NCBI GenBank assembly: GCA_963755705.1
Contig: CAVWKW010000001.1
Location: forward strand, 930,001 to 994,000
Direction: 5' to 3'
Origin: JBARDN01 sp963755705
GTDB lineage: Bacteria > Desulfobacterota > Binatia > Binatales > Binataceae
Length of the DNA: 64,000 bases
Under the pieces are notes generated by a model. It was not told the DNA's origin. It made no database searches and saw nothing but the letters and a program-made list of their open reading frames with translations. This document shows positions 51,848 through 61,881 of the stretch, one piece after another; within the stretch, counting starts at the first letter, position 1, and every line of letters begins with the position of its first letter. The position numbers and the translations under genes are program-made.

Positions 51848-54800
51848 ATGCAGTGCGCAGCTTGCGGTGCCGAGAATCCTGCTGGAATGAAATTTTGCGG
51901 CGAGTGCGCCGCACCGCTGCGCAACCGATGCCCGCGATGCGGCTTCGACAATCCACAATCGTTCAAGTTTTGCGGCGAATGCGCCGCACCGCTTGGCGCC
52001 TCAAATTCCGCGCGCTCGGCGGGCCCTCCAGCGATCACAGTGGCTCCAGGAGCAACCGTCAGTGTTCATCCTGCCGGTGCCGAGGCGCGGGACGGCGAGC
52101 GCAAGACCGTCACCGCGTTGTTCGCCGATATTAAGGGGTCGATGGATCTGATCGAGGATCTCGATCCTGAGCAGGCGCGAGCGATCGTCGATCCCGCCCT
52201 GGTCTTGATGATCGACGCGGTGCATCGCTATGAGGGCTATATCGTCCAATCCACCGGTGATGGTGTGTTCGCGCTGTTCGGCGCGCCGATCGCGCATGAG
52301 GACCATCCGCAGCGCGCGCTATACGCGGCCCTGCGGATGCAGGAAGAGCTGCGCAAGTACGCGGCGCACCTGCGTGCGGCGGGAAATCCTCCGGTCGAGA
52401 TCCGCATCGGTATCAATACCGGCGAGGCGCTTATCCGCTCGATTCGCACCGACGCCGAGCATACCGAGTACACGCCGATCGGCCATTCGATGAGCCTAGC
52501 GGCGCGGATGCAGACGCTCGCGCCGTCAGGGTCGATCGTTATCACGCAAGAAACCGAGCGCATGGTTGCAGGATACTTCGATTTGAAGGCGCTCGGGGCC
52601 GCGCGGATCAAAGGCGTCACCGATCCGGTCGAGGTTTACGAAGTGGTCGGACTCGGTCCGTTGCGCACGCGGCTGCAACGCTCGGCCAGCCGCGGACTCT
52701 CCCGCTTTGTCGGGCGCGCTGCCGAACTCGAGCAGATGAAGCGCGTCGCCGCGCTGGCAGCTGCCGGACATGGGCAGATTGTCGCTGCGGTCGCGGACGC
52801 GGGCGTCGGCAAGTCGCGCCTGTTTTACGAATTCAAGCAGACCTCGCAAAGCGGATGGCTGGTGCTCGAGGCATTCTCGGTCTCGCATGGACGTGCGTCG
52901 GCTTATCTGCCGGTGATCGATTTGTTGCGCGGATATTTTCGAATCACCAGTGCCGACGACGACCGCTCGCGGCGCGAGAAAATCACGGGCAAGTTGCTCG
53001 CGCTCGACCGTGCGCTCGAGGACGCGCTTCCTTACGTGTTTGCGCTGCTCGGCGTCGCGGGCGCCGAATCCGCGATGGAGGGGATGGACGCAGGGGTGCG
53101 TCGGCGGCGCACGCAGGAGGCGCTCAAACGAATTCTCTTGCGCGAGAGTCTCAACCAGCCGCTGATGATCCTGTTCGAGGATCTGCACTGGATCGACGCC
53201 GAGACCCAGGCGCTCCTTAATCTGCTGGCAGACTCGATTGCGACCGCGCGCGTTCTGATGCTCGTGAACTATCGGCCGACTTATCGGCACGAATGGAGCG
53301 CGCGCGCCCATTACACACAGCTCCGGCTCGATCCGCTGGGCCCGGACAACGCGCGCGAGCTGCTCGATGCAATTGTCGGCGCCGGCGCGGCGCTGGCAGC
53401 GTTCAAGGATCTCGTTATCGCGCGGACCGAGGGCAATCCGTTTTTCATGGAAGAGATGGTGCAGACACTGTTCGAGCAGGGGGTGCTCGCGCACCGCGCG
53501 TCGGGCGAGGTCGCGATAGCCAAGCCGCTGCACGGGATTCAGATTCCCGCGACCGTCAAGGGAATTCTGGCGGCCCGAATTGATCGGCTGCCGCCCGCGC
53601 AGAAAGATCTGCTGCAGACGTTGGCGGTGATCGGAAAAGAATTTCATCTGCAGTTGATCCGGCGGGTCACGCGAACCGACGACGACGTGCTCGCCGCGAT
53701 GCTCGCCGAACTACAGGCCGCCGAATTTATCTACGAGCAGCCGGCGCTGCCGGACGTCGAATACTCCTTCAAGCATGCTCTTACCCAGGAGGTCGCCTAC
53801 GATTCCGTGCTGCGCGAACGGCGCCGCGCAATTCACGAACGGACGGCGGCCGCGTTCGAGGAACTCCACGCCGCGCAAATCGAGGACTGCCTGTCCGAGC
53901 TCGCCAATCATTACGGGAAGAGCGGCAATATCGACAAAGCCATCGATTATTTCGAGCGCGCGGCGGTGCAGGGGCGCGAACGCTCCGCCTATGACGACGC
54001 GATTCGAAATATCTACTCCGCCATTGAACTTCTGGCGTCCACTCCCGATTCGCCGGAGCGCACGCGGCGCGAGCTCGCATTCTATACCGAGCTCGGAACG
54101 ATGCTGGTGGCGGTGCGCGGCTTCGCTTCTTCGGAGCTGCAACCGGTAATTTCCCGTGCCAGCGAGCTGCTGGGCAAGGTCCGCGATTCACCAGAGATTT
54201 TTCCAATTCTGATAGCAATATGGGGCGCGGAGTTCGCGCGCGGCCGGTTGTTACAGGCGCGCGCGCTCGCCGAGCGGCTCACGATCCTCGCGCGTCAGAG
54301 CGGTTTTCCAATGGCGATAGCCGGAGCCGCATCCGCGATGGGCGCGACCAGCTTCTGGTCGGGCGACCTGCGCACCGCGCGCGAGAATCTGGAGACCGCG
54401 ATCGAAATCTACAACTCCGATCTCGAGACCTTCCTGCCGCTGCCGCATGTCGCCGTCGTGCCGAGCCGATGCCAGCTCTCCTGGGTCCTCTGGGTAACGG
54501 GCTACCCTGACCAGGCCGCCGCACGGGTGGCCGAGGCGCGCGCTCTGGCCGAGCGGCTTGGGCGGCCGCACAGTATCGCGATGGCGCTGCAGTTCTCGAT
54601 CGCGCTGGGCGGCTTGATGGGCGACGCCCGCTACATCCAGTTGAACTGCGAGGCGCTGCTCGAGATTTCCCGCACCCACGGATTTCCGCAGTGGATAGGA
54701 GCGGGCGAGATGTCGCTCGGGACTCAATTGATCGAGTCAGGCGACGCGGAGCAGGGCTTTCCGATGCTGCGGCGCGGACTCGAGGAGTTGCGCGACGCGG

Positions 54801-55219
54801 GCGGTGATCTGGTTTATCGCTATGGGCTCGTCTTGCTTGCGGACGCGTGCCTGACGGCCGGAAGATTCGACGAGGGTATCGCCGCCCTGGACGAATGCGC
54901 TTCCCATCTCGAAACCGAGGGCGAGAAGATGTACGAGGCTGAGCTGTTGCGGCTGCGCGGCGAGCTTACCCTCAAGGCCTCGGGCGACCGCGCGGTAGCC
55001 GAGCAGCTTTTCCGCAATGCGATCTCGGTGGCCCGTGCTCAAGGCGCGAAGTCATGGGAACTAAAAACCGCGACAAGCCTTGCTCATCTGCTCGCCGCCA
55101 CCGGCCGCCGCGACGAGGCGCGTGCCGCGCTCGCGCCCGTCTACGCCTGGTTCACCGAAGGCTTCGGCACACGCGATCTGATCGCGGCAAAGTCCCTGCT
55201 CGAGACCTTAGGCGCGTAA
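51848..55219 (+). CDS. Zinc-ribbon / class III cyclase / AAA ATPase / TPR regulator
   Basis: This 1123-residue protein starts with two zinc ribbons (CAACGAENPAGMKFCGECAA; CPRCGFDNPQSFKFCGECAA). A class III cyclase domain follows (VTALFADIKGSMDLIEDLDP, STGDGVFALFGAPIAHEDHP). Then comes a AAA-16-type ATPase (AAVADAGVGKSRLFYEF; LMILFEDLHWIDAETQALLN) and about 400 residues of TPR-like helices. Both metal Asp residues of the cyclase are present. The family Asn of the VNxAAR motif reads MSLAARM, and the adenine-selecting Lys region reads IVQSTGDG, so cyclase activity is uncertain. No membrane segment is seen. A ligand-responsive cytosolic signalling hub is likely. Confidence 0.9.
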   Translation: MQCAACGAENPAGMKFCGECAAPLRNRCPRCGFDNPQSFKFCGECAAPLGASNSARSAGPPAITVAPGATVSVHPAGAEARDGERKTVTALFADIKGSMDLIEDLDPEQARAIVDPALVLMIDAVHRYEGYIVQSTGDGVFALFGAPIAHEDHPQRALYAALRMQEELRKYAAHLRAAGNPPVEIRIGINTGEALIRSIRTDAEHTEYTPIGHSMSLAARMQTLAPSGSIVITQETERMVAGYFDLKALGAARIKGVTDPVEVYEVVGLGPLRTRLQRSASRGLSRFVGRAAELEQMKRVAALAAAGHGQIVAAVADAGVGKSRLFYEFKQTSQSGWLVLEAFSVSHGRASAYLPVIDLLRGYFRITSADDDRSRREKITGKLLALDRALEDALPYVFALLGVAGAESAMEGMDAGVRRRRTQEALKRILLRESLNQPLMILFEDLHWIDAETQALLNLLADSIATARVLMLVNYRPTYRHEWSARAHYTQLRLDPLGPDNARELLDAIVGAGAALAAFKDLVIARTEGNPFFMEEMVQTLFEQGVLAHRASGEVAIAKPLHGIQIPATVKGILAARIDRLPPAQKDLLQTLAVIGKEFHLQLIRRVTRTDDDVLAAMLAELQAAEFIYEQPALPDVEYSFKHALTQEVAYDSVLRERRRAIHERTAAAFEELHAAQIEDCLSELANHYGKSGNIDKAIDYFERAAVQGRERSAYDDAIRNIYSAIELLASTPDSPERTRRELAFYTELGTMLVAVRGFASSELQPVISRASELLGKVRDSPEIFPILIAIWGAEFARGRLLQARALAERLTILARQSGFPMAIAGAASAMGATSFWSGDLRTARENLETAIEIYNSDLETFLPLPHVAVVPSRCQLSWVLWVTGYPDQAAARVAEARALAERLGRPHSIAMALQFSIALGGLMGDARYIQLNCEALLEISRTHGFPQWIGAGEMSLGTQLIESGDAEQGFPMLRRGLEELRDAGGDLVYRYGLVLLADACLTAGRFDEGIAALDECASHLETEGEKMYEAELLRLRGELTLKASGDRAVAEQLFRNAISVARAQGAKSWELKTATSLAHLLAATGRRDEARAALAPVYAWFTEGFGTRDLIAAKSLLETLGA

Positions 55220-55222
55220 TCC

Positions 55223-56982
55223 CTACGGCAGAGTGTAGAACAGCGCGAATAAAATATCGCGCGCGACGCGATCTGCTTCCGCCGTCGCGGTTCCTGTGTC
55301 GGGCACGTTTTGCCGCGAGTTCGCGAAGACCACGACCGCGAGTCCGCGCGAAGGCATCAGCATCACCTGCGTGGAAAAACCTGGAATGCCGCCGTTCTTG
55401 GAGATAACCTCTCCCACACCGTCGGCCGAATCCGCCGGGTTGATTGACCATGCGAGCGCGGATTGCGCCATCGTAGCAGGGCAATCGGCCAGCGACGGAT
55501 CTTCCGCCGCGCACGCGTAAGGGGTTTCGGCGATCGTGAAACCCTGGCTAAGGATCGCGGGCACCGTCAGCTTTCCGATCTTTGAATCGCCCAACGCCGC
55601 CGCGGCAAAGGTAGTCATATCGCGCATCGACGAACTGAGCGCACCTGCCGGAGCCCAGATCGGGATATTGTTGCTGGCGGCGTCACCGGGCGCGACGATT
55701 ACCGACAATGGCGGCACATATCCGGAGCCGCCATTGGTGACGCTCACGTACGACACCTGGCCGTTGAAAATATTAGCAACTGCGGTCGCGTCGGTTCCCT
55801 TGGTTGTGCGCCCGCCGCTGATGGTTACGGTCGGCACGCGAAGGTAGCCGAGTCCCGCCCCGTATATTTTGATCGCGACCACTTTTCCATTCTTCACTAC
55901 CACTGCCGCATTTGCGGTGGTGGAGGACCCGCCGTTAGTGAAGATCACGCTGGCGGGCGGGATGTAACCGGCGCCGGGTTTCACGATCGAAATCGAGTTT
56001 ACGGCGTCGCCTGCATCGATGGTGGCTTGCGCGGTTGCGCCATGCCCTCCGCCGCCAACGATCTTCACACGCGGCGGAGCGCTATAGATCCCGCCCGGAC
56101 TCGTCACGGTAATCGCTGAGATTTCTCCGTTGGATACCGTTGCGATGGCGAGTGCCGGCTCATAGCCGGACGCAATCAAACCTTTGGCATCGAACAGGTA
56201 GGTGCTGTTCATCCCGAGCGGGGTCAGAATCTCGCTCTGCACCTGACCGAACCATCCCGTGAGCGCCGCGTTGGATAGTGGCGTGTTGGGCTGGTCGCCG
56301 AGCAGCAGGCCGAGCAGACCGATGCTGTAGTCCGAGTAGTTGTATGGCGCTGGCAGAGTGCTCACCGGTGTCGGCGGATCGTTGAAAAAATTCCTCGGCA
56401 CGGCGGTCTGAAAGTATTCGGCGAAATCCTGTCCGGTATAGGTATCGATGGTTGGCCGCGCCGACGGCAGGCATCCAGCCTTCGCCGGCGTTCCACAAGC
56501 CTCTGCATAGCTGGGGAAGCCGCCAGTGAAATCGCCCAGCTCCTCCAGCGTAATCGTGGCGGCAGCGGTTCGAGCGGCCCGATGTCAGTCTCGAACGACG
56601 AGAGTGGCTCGCTCAGATTGAGGCTGCCGTTTGCGACGCTCTGGCCGAGCAGATTGGTGGTGAACACTTTGCTGACCGAGCCAATCTGAAAAATTGTGTT
56701 GGAGGTAAATTTACTTCCGCCCCCGGCTCTCGCCGTGGCGTCGCCCGCGGACACGAACTGCGGCGGTTCGCTGCCGTAAACTATCCCGACCTCGATTCCG
56801 ACCGAACCGCCGGTTTGAATCGAATCCTGGGCGTAGATTTTCGCGATCCGTTTTATCGTCGCCTTGGTCGCTCGCGAGGACTGCGCTGCCGCGGACCTTG
56901 CGCCGCCGCAAAGCGTGATCGCGAAAACTGTCAGCAATGTCCGGTAGGCGAGCCCTCGTTGTCTGCTCCGAATTCTTCGCAC
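55223..56982 (-). pseudogene. Class C beta-lactamase-like serine hydrolase with frameshift and repeat insertion
   Basis: From a GTG at 56982 (AGGGAGC upstream) the gene encodes a signal peptide (RTLLTVFAITLCGGARSAAA) and the active-site motif IGSVSKVFTTNLL (Ser-x-x-Lys). At about 56560 the frame shifts. One lost base in the run GCTGCCGCCACG restores TITLEELGDFTGGFPSY and then the frame that runs to 55223. This second frame has YNYSDYSIGLLGLLLG (Tyr motif) and the C-terminal SKNGGIPGFSTQVML. Between them sits a block of about 160 residues of glycine-rich beta repeats. Either a real frameshift or a sequencing error is possible. Confidence 0.8.
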
Positions 56983-57013
56983 AGACGCTCCCTTTCTAAA
57001 CTGGCGAGCCAGG

Positions 57014-58285
57014 TTATCTTCGCCGGAAGTGATCACGCAGCCGTTTGAAGAATCCTCCGCGCGCGACTGCTGCCTGCGTTACTACTGCTATCGAACCCTG
57101 CGGCTGACCGTTCACGATTAGCGCGACGGCTCCGACTTGCGCGCCTTTTGCAATTGGCGCGTCTACATATTTCGCTGCTGGGGTCCATTGCAAGGAGACC
57201 TTGCCTTCCTGGCCGCGCTCGACGGTGACTGCCGATTGGCTCACTGGAGCGATCGCGACCGTGTCGTTCACACCGTAGAACACGGGAATCGTAGCGGGCA
57301 CCACGCCGTGCCAATCGGGCTTGGCGGTCACGTAGCTGCGAAACGCCCAGTCGATTAGCTTTTCAGTTTCGGTGCGCCGCTTCTCTGAGCTCGGCGTGCC
57401 CATCACCGCCGAGATCAGATGCATCCCCTGAGAGTTCGACGATGAAACCAGGTGATAGCCGGCCTCGTTAACATGCCCGGTTTTCAGTCCGTCAACGCGC
57501 GCATCATAGAAGAGCAGCGAGTTGAAGTTGCGCTGCTTGATTTTGTCGAAAGTAAATTCCTTGGCCGAGGTATAGGTGACCGCTTCGGGATGATGCTCCA
57601 GCAGAGAACGCGCGAGCTTCGTCATGTCGGCGGCGGTGGTGTATTCGCCTTCCACCGGAAGGCCATCGGGATTCGTGAAGTGAGTCTCGACCAGGCCAAT
57701 CTTTTGCGCCTTGGCGTTCATCTGCTCGGTGAACGCGTCGGTGCTGCCGGCCAGGTACTCGGCCAGCGCCACGGCGGCGTCGTTGCCGGAAGAGACCATC
57801 AGGCCGAAGAGCAGGTCATGTACCGGGACCTGCTGGCCCACCCCCAGGAACATCCGCGACACCGATTGGTCCATCGACAGGCGCCACGCCTGTTCGCTTA
57901 TCGGGATGGGAGTGTCGAGCGTAATCCGCTTGGTCGAGAGCGCATCCAGCGTCAGGTAGAACGTCATCAGCTTGGCCAGGCTGGCGGGCTGCATCTTCAG
58001 ATGCTCGTTGTATCCGTAAATTTCGGTGCCGGTGGTGGCGTCGATCAGCATCGCGGCTTTGGCGTCCAGTGCGAACGGCGCGGGACGATCGCCCAGAACG
58101 TGGATATCCGACAGTGCGATCTCAGGCAGAGCCTCTTTCGCGGTGTGCGCGGCTGGTGGGCGCCGACGCGCCGCCAACGCGGCTCGCGCGGGTATGATGA
58201 GCGCGAAGACCGCGAATGCGGCCGTCGCGAGAGCTCGAGTAGAACGATTTTCGATGTGACTTCCGGAATCGGTTCGCGCGCGCAT
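57014..58285 (-). CDS. D-alanyl-D-alanine carboxypeptidase (S11, PBP5/6 type)
   Basis: The 423-residue protein has an N-terminal membrane or signal segment (LATAAFAVFALIIPARAALA) and all three penicilloyl-serine motifs: QPASLAKLMTFYL (SxxK), VSSGNDAAVALAEYL (SxN) and VDGLKTGHVNEAGYHLV (KTG). A C-terminal beta domain (VERGQEGKVSLQWTPAAKYV) and a basic tail ending KRLRDHFRRR resemble PBP5/6 membrane anchoring. It trims pentapeptide stems of peptidoglycan. The next gene downstream, the serine hydrolase, begins 31 bp after its stop. Confidence 0.94.
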   Translation of the reverse strand: MRARTDSGSHIENRSTRALATAAFAVFALIIPARAALAARRRPPAAHTAKEALPEIALSDIHVLGDRPAPFALDAKAAMLIDATTGTEIYGYNEHLKMQPASLAKLMTFYLTLDALSTKRITLDTPIPISEQAWRLSMDQSVSRMFLGVGQQVPVHDLLFGLMVSSGNDAAVALAEYLAGSTDAFTEQMNAKAQKIGLVETHFTNPDGLPVEGEYTTAADMTKLARSLLEHHPEAVTYTSAKEFTFDKIKQRNFNSLLFYDARVDGLKTGHVNEAGYHLVSSSNSQGMHLISAVMGTPSSEKRRTETEKLIDWAFRSYVTAKPDWHGVVPATIPVFYGVNDTVAIAPVSQSAVTVERGQEGKVSLQWTPAAKYVDAPIAKGAQVGAVALIVNGQPQGSIAVVTQAAVARGGFFKRLRDHFRRR

Positions 58286-58415
58286 CAGTTGCTACTGCAC
58301 CTCCACCACTCGATTGAGGCTACGGCGGGATTGCCGCGCCCGCAAGCGGCGCGCGATTGATATTCCCTTTGGCGCCGAATCCGAATAAACCAATTGGAAT
58401 CGCGTCATCGTATCC

Positions 58416-59729
58416 ATGGACCTCAGCGTATTAATTCCCGCGATCAATGAAGCCGAGAATCTGCGGGTTCTGGTCCCCCGGATCAAAACGATTCTCGGCC
58501 GCGAAGGCATTTCATATGAAGTGCTGGTGGTCAACGGGCGCTCGACCGACGACACCGCCGCCGTGTGCGAGAATGTCGGCGCGCGGATGGTCCAGGAGCG
58601 CAGGCGCGGCTACGCGGGCGCGCTCGAGACCGGATTTGCCGAGGCCCAAGGCGAATGGATTTTGAAGCTCGACGCGGATCAGTCGCACGACCCGGATTTT
58701 ATTCCGCGCATATGGCGCGCGCGCGACCTTGGCGACATCGTAATCGCCTCTCGCTACGTGCGCGGCGGTGTCGCCTACACGGATTTCACGCGCAAGCTTT
58801 CAAGCTTGCTGATGAGCGGGGTCTTGCGCCGCGTGCTTTCGCTGCCCGTTCGCGACGTGTCCAGCGGATACAGGCTCTACCGCCGGCGCGTGATCGACGG
58901 CTTCAAGTTCGAATCGACCAACTTCGAGGCTGAAGAGGAAATCCTGGTGCGCGCGTACGCGCAGGGTTTCAACCTGGCCGAGGTTCCGTTCACATATTTT
59001 CCGCGCGTCGCGGGCGCGTCGCACGCCAAGCTCCTGAAATTCGGCTGGAGTATCGCCAAACGCTCCGCCAAATTGTGGAAACTGCGCAACTCGCTCGATT
59101 CGGCCGACTACGACGAGCGTGGGTTCTACAGCGTGATTCCGATCCAGCGATGGTGGCATCGGCGCCGGCATAAGATCACCGTCTCGTGGGCTCGCGGCGC
59201 GGATCGGGTGCTCGATGCGGGCTGCGGTTCGAGCCTGATCATTCAAAGCCTCAACAACGTGGTCGGGATGGATTTCAACTTCTCGAAGCTGCGGTTCCTG
59301 TCGCGCTACCGGATGCCGCTGGTGCGCGGCTCGGCATTCGCGCTGCCGTTTCGCGACAGCAGCTTCGATTGCGTGATCAGCTCGCAGGTGATCGAACATA
59401 TCCCGTTCGACGAGGTACTGTTTTCCGAAATGCGCCGCGTCCTCGTGCCCGGCGGAAAACTGATTCTGGGCACTCCCGACTACGCAACCCGCGCGTGGCG
59501 GACGATCGAGCCGATCTACGGCTTTCTGATGCCGGGGGGCTACAAGGACGAGCACATCACCCACTACACCCGCGAAAGGTTGACCGAATTGCTGACGCGC
59601 AATGGTTTCAGTGTCGAGGAAGTCTCGTATATCGGCGGTGGCGAGTTGATCATGCGATGCCGCCGTGGCGAGCTTCCGGCGGCCACGCTCCAGATTCCGT
59701 CTTCTCAGCCGGCATCCTCGGCCGCCTGA
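58416..59729 (+). CDS. GT2 glycosyltransferase fused to SAM methyltransferase
   Basis: Residues 1-235 are a dolichol-phosphate-mannose-synthase-like GT2: LSVLIPAINEAENLRVLVPR, VLVVNGRSTDDTAAV, WILKLDADQSHDPDFIPRIW and VSSGYRLYRRRVIDG. Residues 245-435 are a class I methyltransferase: VLDAGCGSSLIIQ, GMDFNFSKLRF, SAFALPFRDSSFDCVISSQV and MRRVLVPGGKLILGTPDYAT. One protein could therefore add a sugar to a polyprenyl carrier and methylate a product of the same path. No transmembrane helix is seen. Confidence 0.88.
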   Translation: MDLSVLIPAINEAENLRVLVPRIKTILGREGISYEVLVVNGRSTDDTAAVCENVGARMVQERRRGYAGALETGFAEAQGEWILKLDADQSHDPDFIPRIWRARDLGDIVIASRYVRGGVAYTDFTRKLSSLLMSGVLRRVLSLPVRDVSSGYRLYRRRVIDGFKFESTNFEAEEEILVRAYAQGFNLAEVPFTYFPRVAGASHAKLLKFGWSIAKRSAKLWKLRNSLDSADYDERGFYSVIPIQRWWHRRRHKITVSWARGADRVLDAGCGSSLIIQSLNNVVGMDFNFSKLRFLSRYRMPLVRGSAFALPFRDSSFDCVISSQVIEHIPFDEVLFSEMRRVLVPGGKLILGTPDYATRAWRTIEPIYGFLMPGGYKDEHITHYTRERLTELLTRNGFSVEEVSYIGGGELIMRCRRGELPAATLQIPSSQPASSAA

Positions 59730-59801
59730 GTGCGCCCGCCCCACTTCACGCGCGAGCCTCGCCCGCGCTAGTCTCGGTTCATCCACAATGGAGGAACCGG
59801 G

Positions 59802-60614
59802 ATGCCAAAAATAAAAGTCGGCGACGTGAACCTGCATTACGATATTTACGGAGCGGGCCAGCCGCTCTTGATGATCATGGGGCTTGGTGCAAGCTCGGCA
59901 GCATGGGATCCGGAGTTGGTGCAGGATCTGTCGAGTGATTTCCGAGTGATCACTTTCGACAATCGTGGCACCGGCCAGAGCGACAAGCCGGATGAACCGT
60001 ATTCGATCGCGATGTTCGCGGACGACGCCGCGGGCGTGCTGGACGGCCTCAAGATTCCGCGCGCGCATATTTTCGGCGTCTCGATGGGCGGAATGATCGC
60101 GCAGGAGTTCGCGCTGCGCCACGCCTCGCGCACCGCGGCGCTGGTGCTCGGATGCACTACGCCGGGTGGAAAGCATGCTGTGCCTCCGCCGCCCGAATCA
60201 CTCAAGGTGCTGACCGCGCCACGCGTCGGCGTCGCACCGGAAGAGATCATCCGCCGCGGATGGCCGCTCAGCCTGAGCGCCGGCTATATCAAGGAACATC
60301 GCGCGGAACTCGAGTCGCGCATCCCGCGCTTCCTGGAGCATCCGACGCCGCCGTTCGCGTTCCAGCGCCAGCTCGAGGGCACCTACACGCTCAACACCTG
60401 GGATCGGCTGCGACAGATCACGGCTCCGACGCTGGTAATTACCGGCGGCGACGACGTGCTGATCCCGGCGCGCAACTCGGAGCTTCTGGCCGAGCAGATT
60501 CCCGGCGCGAAACTGAAGATCCTGGCCAACGCGGGACATGGATTCACCACTGAGGCGCGTCCGGAGTTCTTGAAGACGTTTGTACCATTTCTGAAGGCGC
60601 ATCCGATCGGGTGA
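59802..60614 (+). CDS. Alpha/beta hydrolase (ring-cleavage hydrolase / PcaD-like)
   Basis: The 270-residue hydrolase has LLMIMGLGASSAAWDPELVQ, FDNRGTGQSDKPDEPYSIAM, nucleophile elbow HIFGVSMGGMIAQEFALRH, the acid strand PTLVITGGDDVLIPARNSEL and catalytic His in LANAGHGFTTEARPEF. It is the kind often used in aromatic degradation (for example PcaD or BphD relatives). The next gene is pobA, 33 bp away, which supports that. Confidence 0.9.
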   Translation: MPKIKVGDVNLHYDIYGAGQPLLMIMGLGASSAAWDPELVQDLSSDFRVITFDNRGTGQSDKPDEPYSIAMFADDAAGVLDGLKIPRAHIFGVSMGGMIAQEFALRHASRTAALVLGCTTPGGKHAVPPPPESLKVLTAPRVGVAPEEIIRRGWPLSLSAGYIKEHRAELESRIPRFLEHPTPPFAFQRQLEGTYTLNTWDRLRQITAPTLVITGGDDVLIPARNSELLAEQIPGAKLKILANAGHGFTTEARPEFLKTFVPFLKAHPIG

Positions 60615-60647
60615 GGGCGCGCCCGCCGGTTGCGCGGGCGAAAACGC

Positions 60648-61829
60648 ATGCGCACGCAAGTTGGAATAGTCGGCGCTGGACCCGCGGGCATGATGCTCGC
60701 GCATCTGCTGTCTCGCAGCGGAATCGAATCCGTTGTAGTCGAGGCGCGCAGCAGAAAATATGTGCAGGAGCGGGTGCGCGCCGGCGTGCTCGAGCAGGGC
60801 ACCGTCGATCTCATGACAGCAACGGGTGTCGGCGCGCGGCTTAAGCGCGAAGGACTGGTGCATCACGGAATCGAGCTCCGCTTCGCGCGCAGAGGTCATC
60901 GGATCGATCTGAGCGAACTAACCGGCGGCGCGGCGATAACGATCTACGGACAGAACGAAGTCATCAAAGATCTTACCGACGCGCGCATCGCAGCGGGCAG
61001 CCCGATCTTCTTCGAATCCGAGGACGTGGGCGTCAATGGATTCGACGGCGCTGAGCCCGCGATCAGGTTCAAGAGCGGTGGCGCCGAGCACGAAGTGCGC
61101 TGCGATTTTATCGCCGGATGCGATGGGTTCCACGGTGTATGCCGGCCGAGCGTCCCCGCCGCTGCGCTCACGATCTACGATCGCGTCTACCCGTTCGCGT
61201 GGCTTGGGATTCTCGCGGCCGTCGCTCCCTCATCGGACGAGCTGATCTACTCGCGGCACGAACGCGGCTTCGCGTTGCACAGCATGCGCTCCCCGCAGCT
61301 CACGCGGCTCTATCTGCAATGCGCATCCGACGAGAAGCTGGAAGATTGGCCCGACGATCGGATTTGGAACGAGCTCGAACGGCGCTTCGAGATTGAAGGC
61401 GGATGGAAGTTAAAGCGCGGACCGATCACCCAAAAGGGCATCACCGAGATGCGCAGTTTCGTTGCCGAGCCGATGCAATTCGGCAACCTGTTTCTTGCCG
61501 GCGACGCGGCGCATATCGTGCCGCCGACGGGAGCGAAGGGACTCAACCTCGCGATCGCCGACGTGCGCGTGCTCGCGCGCGCCCTCGAGGAATTTTATCG
61601 CTCGGGTGACCGCGCGATGCTCGACGCCTACTCACGGACTTGCCTGCGGCGTGTATGGAAGGTGCAGCGCTTCTCGTGGTGGATGACCTCGATGCTGCAT
61701 CGGCTCGACGACGAGAACGCGTTCGACGCGCGGCGCCAGATGGCCGAGCTCGATTACCTGACCAGCTCCCGCGCCGCATCGCAGAGCCTCGCCGAGAACT
61801 ACGTCGGCCTGCCCATGGATTTTAAGTGA
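60648..61829 (+). CDS. pobA: 4-hydroxybenzoate 3-monooxygenase
   Basis: The ATG at 60648 gives 393 residues, equal to known PobA. It has QVGIVGAGPAGMMLAHLLSR, ERVRAGVLEQGTVDLM, the DG motif FIAGCDGFHGVCR, RVYPFAWLGILA, and the second FAD motif FLAGDAAHIVPPTGAKGLNL. The last residues ENYVGLPMD match the family. It turns 4-hydroxybenzoate into protocatechuate using NADPH. No protocatechuate dioxygenase gene lies in the window. Confidence 0.93.
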   Translation: MRTQVGIVGAGPAGMMLAHLLSRSGIESVVVEARSRKYVQERVRAGVLEQGTVDLMTATGVGARLKREGLVHHGIELRFARRGHRIDLSELTGGAAITIYGQNEVIKDLTDARIAAGSPIFFESEDVGVNGFDGAEPAIRFKSGGAEHEVRCDFIAGCDGFHGVCRPSVPAAALTIYDRVYPFAWLGILAAVAPSSDELIYSRHERGFALHSMRSPQLTRLYLQCASDEKLEDWPDDRIWNELERRFEIEGGWKLKRGPITQKGITEMRSFVAEPMQFGNLFLAGDAAHIVPPTGAKGLNLAIADVRVLARALEEFYRSGDRAMLDAYSRTCLRRVWKVQRFSWWMTSMLHRLDDENAFDARRQMAELDYLTSSRAASQSLAENYVGLPMDFK

Positions 61830-61881
61830 TCGCGGCGCGCGGCTATTGCGCCGTCTCGGCGCCGCGGAGTTAATTCGCGAG

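Noticed and set aside
56160..56982. Programmed frameshift in the serine hydrolase
   Set aside because: No slippery heptamer or downstream pseudoknot is evident; an indel or sequencing error is simpler.
58800..60176. 458-codon open frame on the reverse strand
   Set aside because: It covers the GT2-methyltransferase fusion and the hydrolase antisense and has no recognisable domain.
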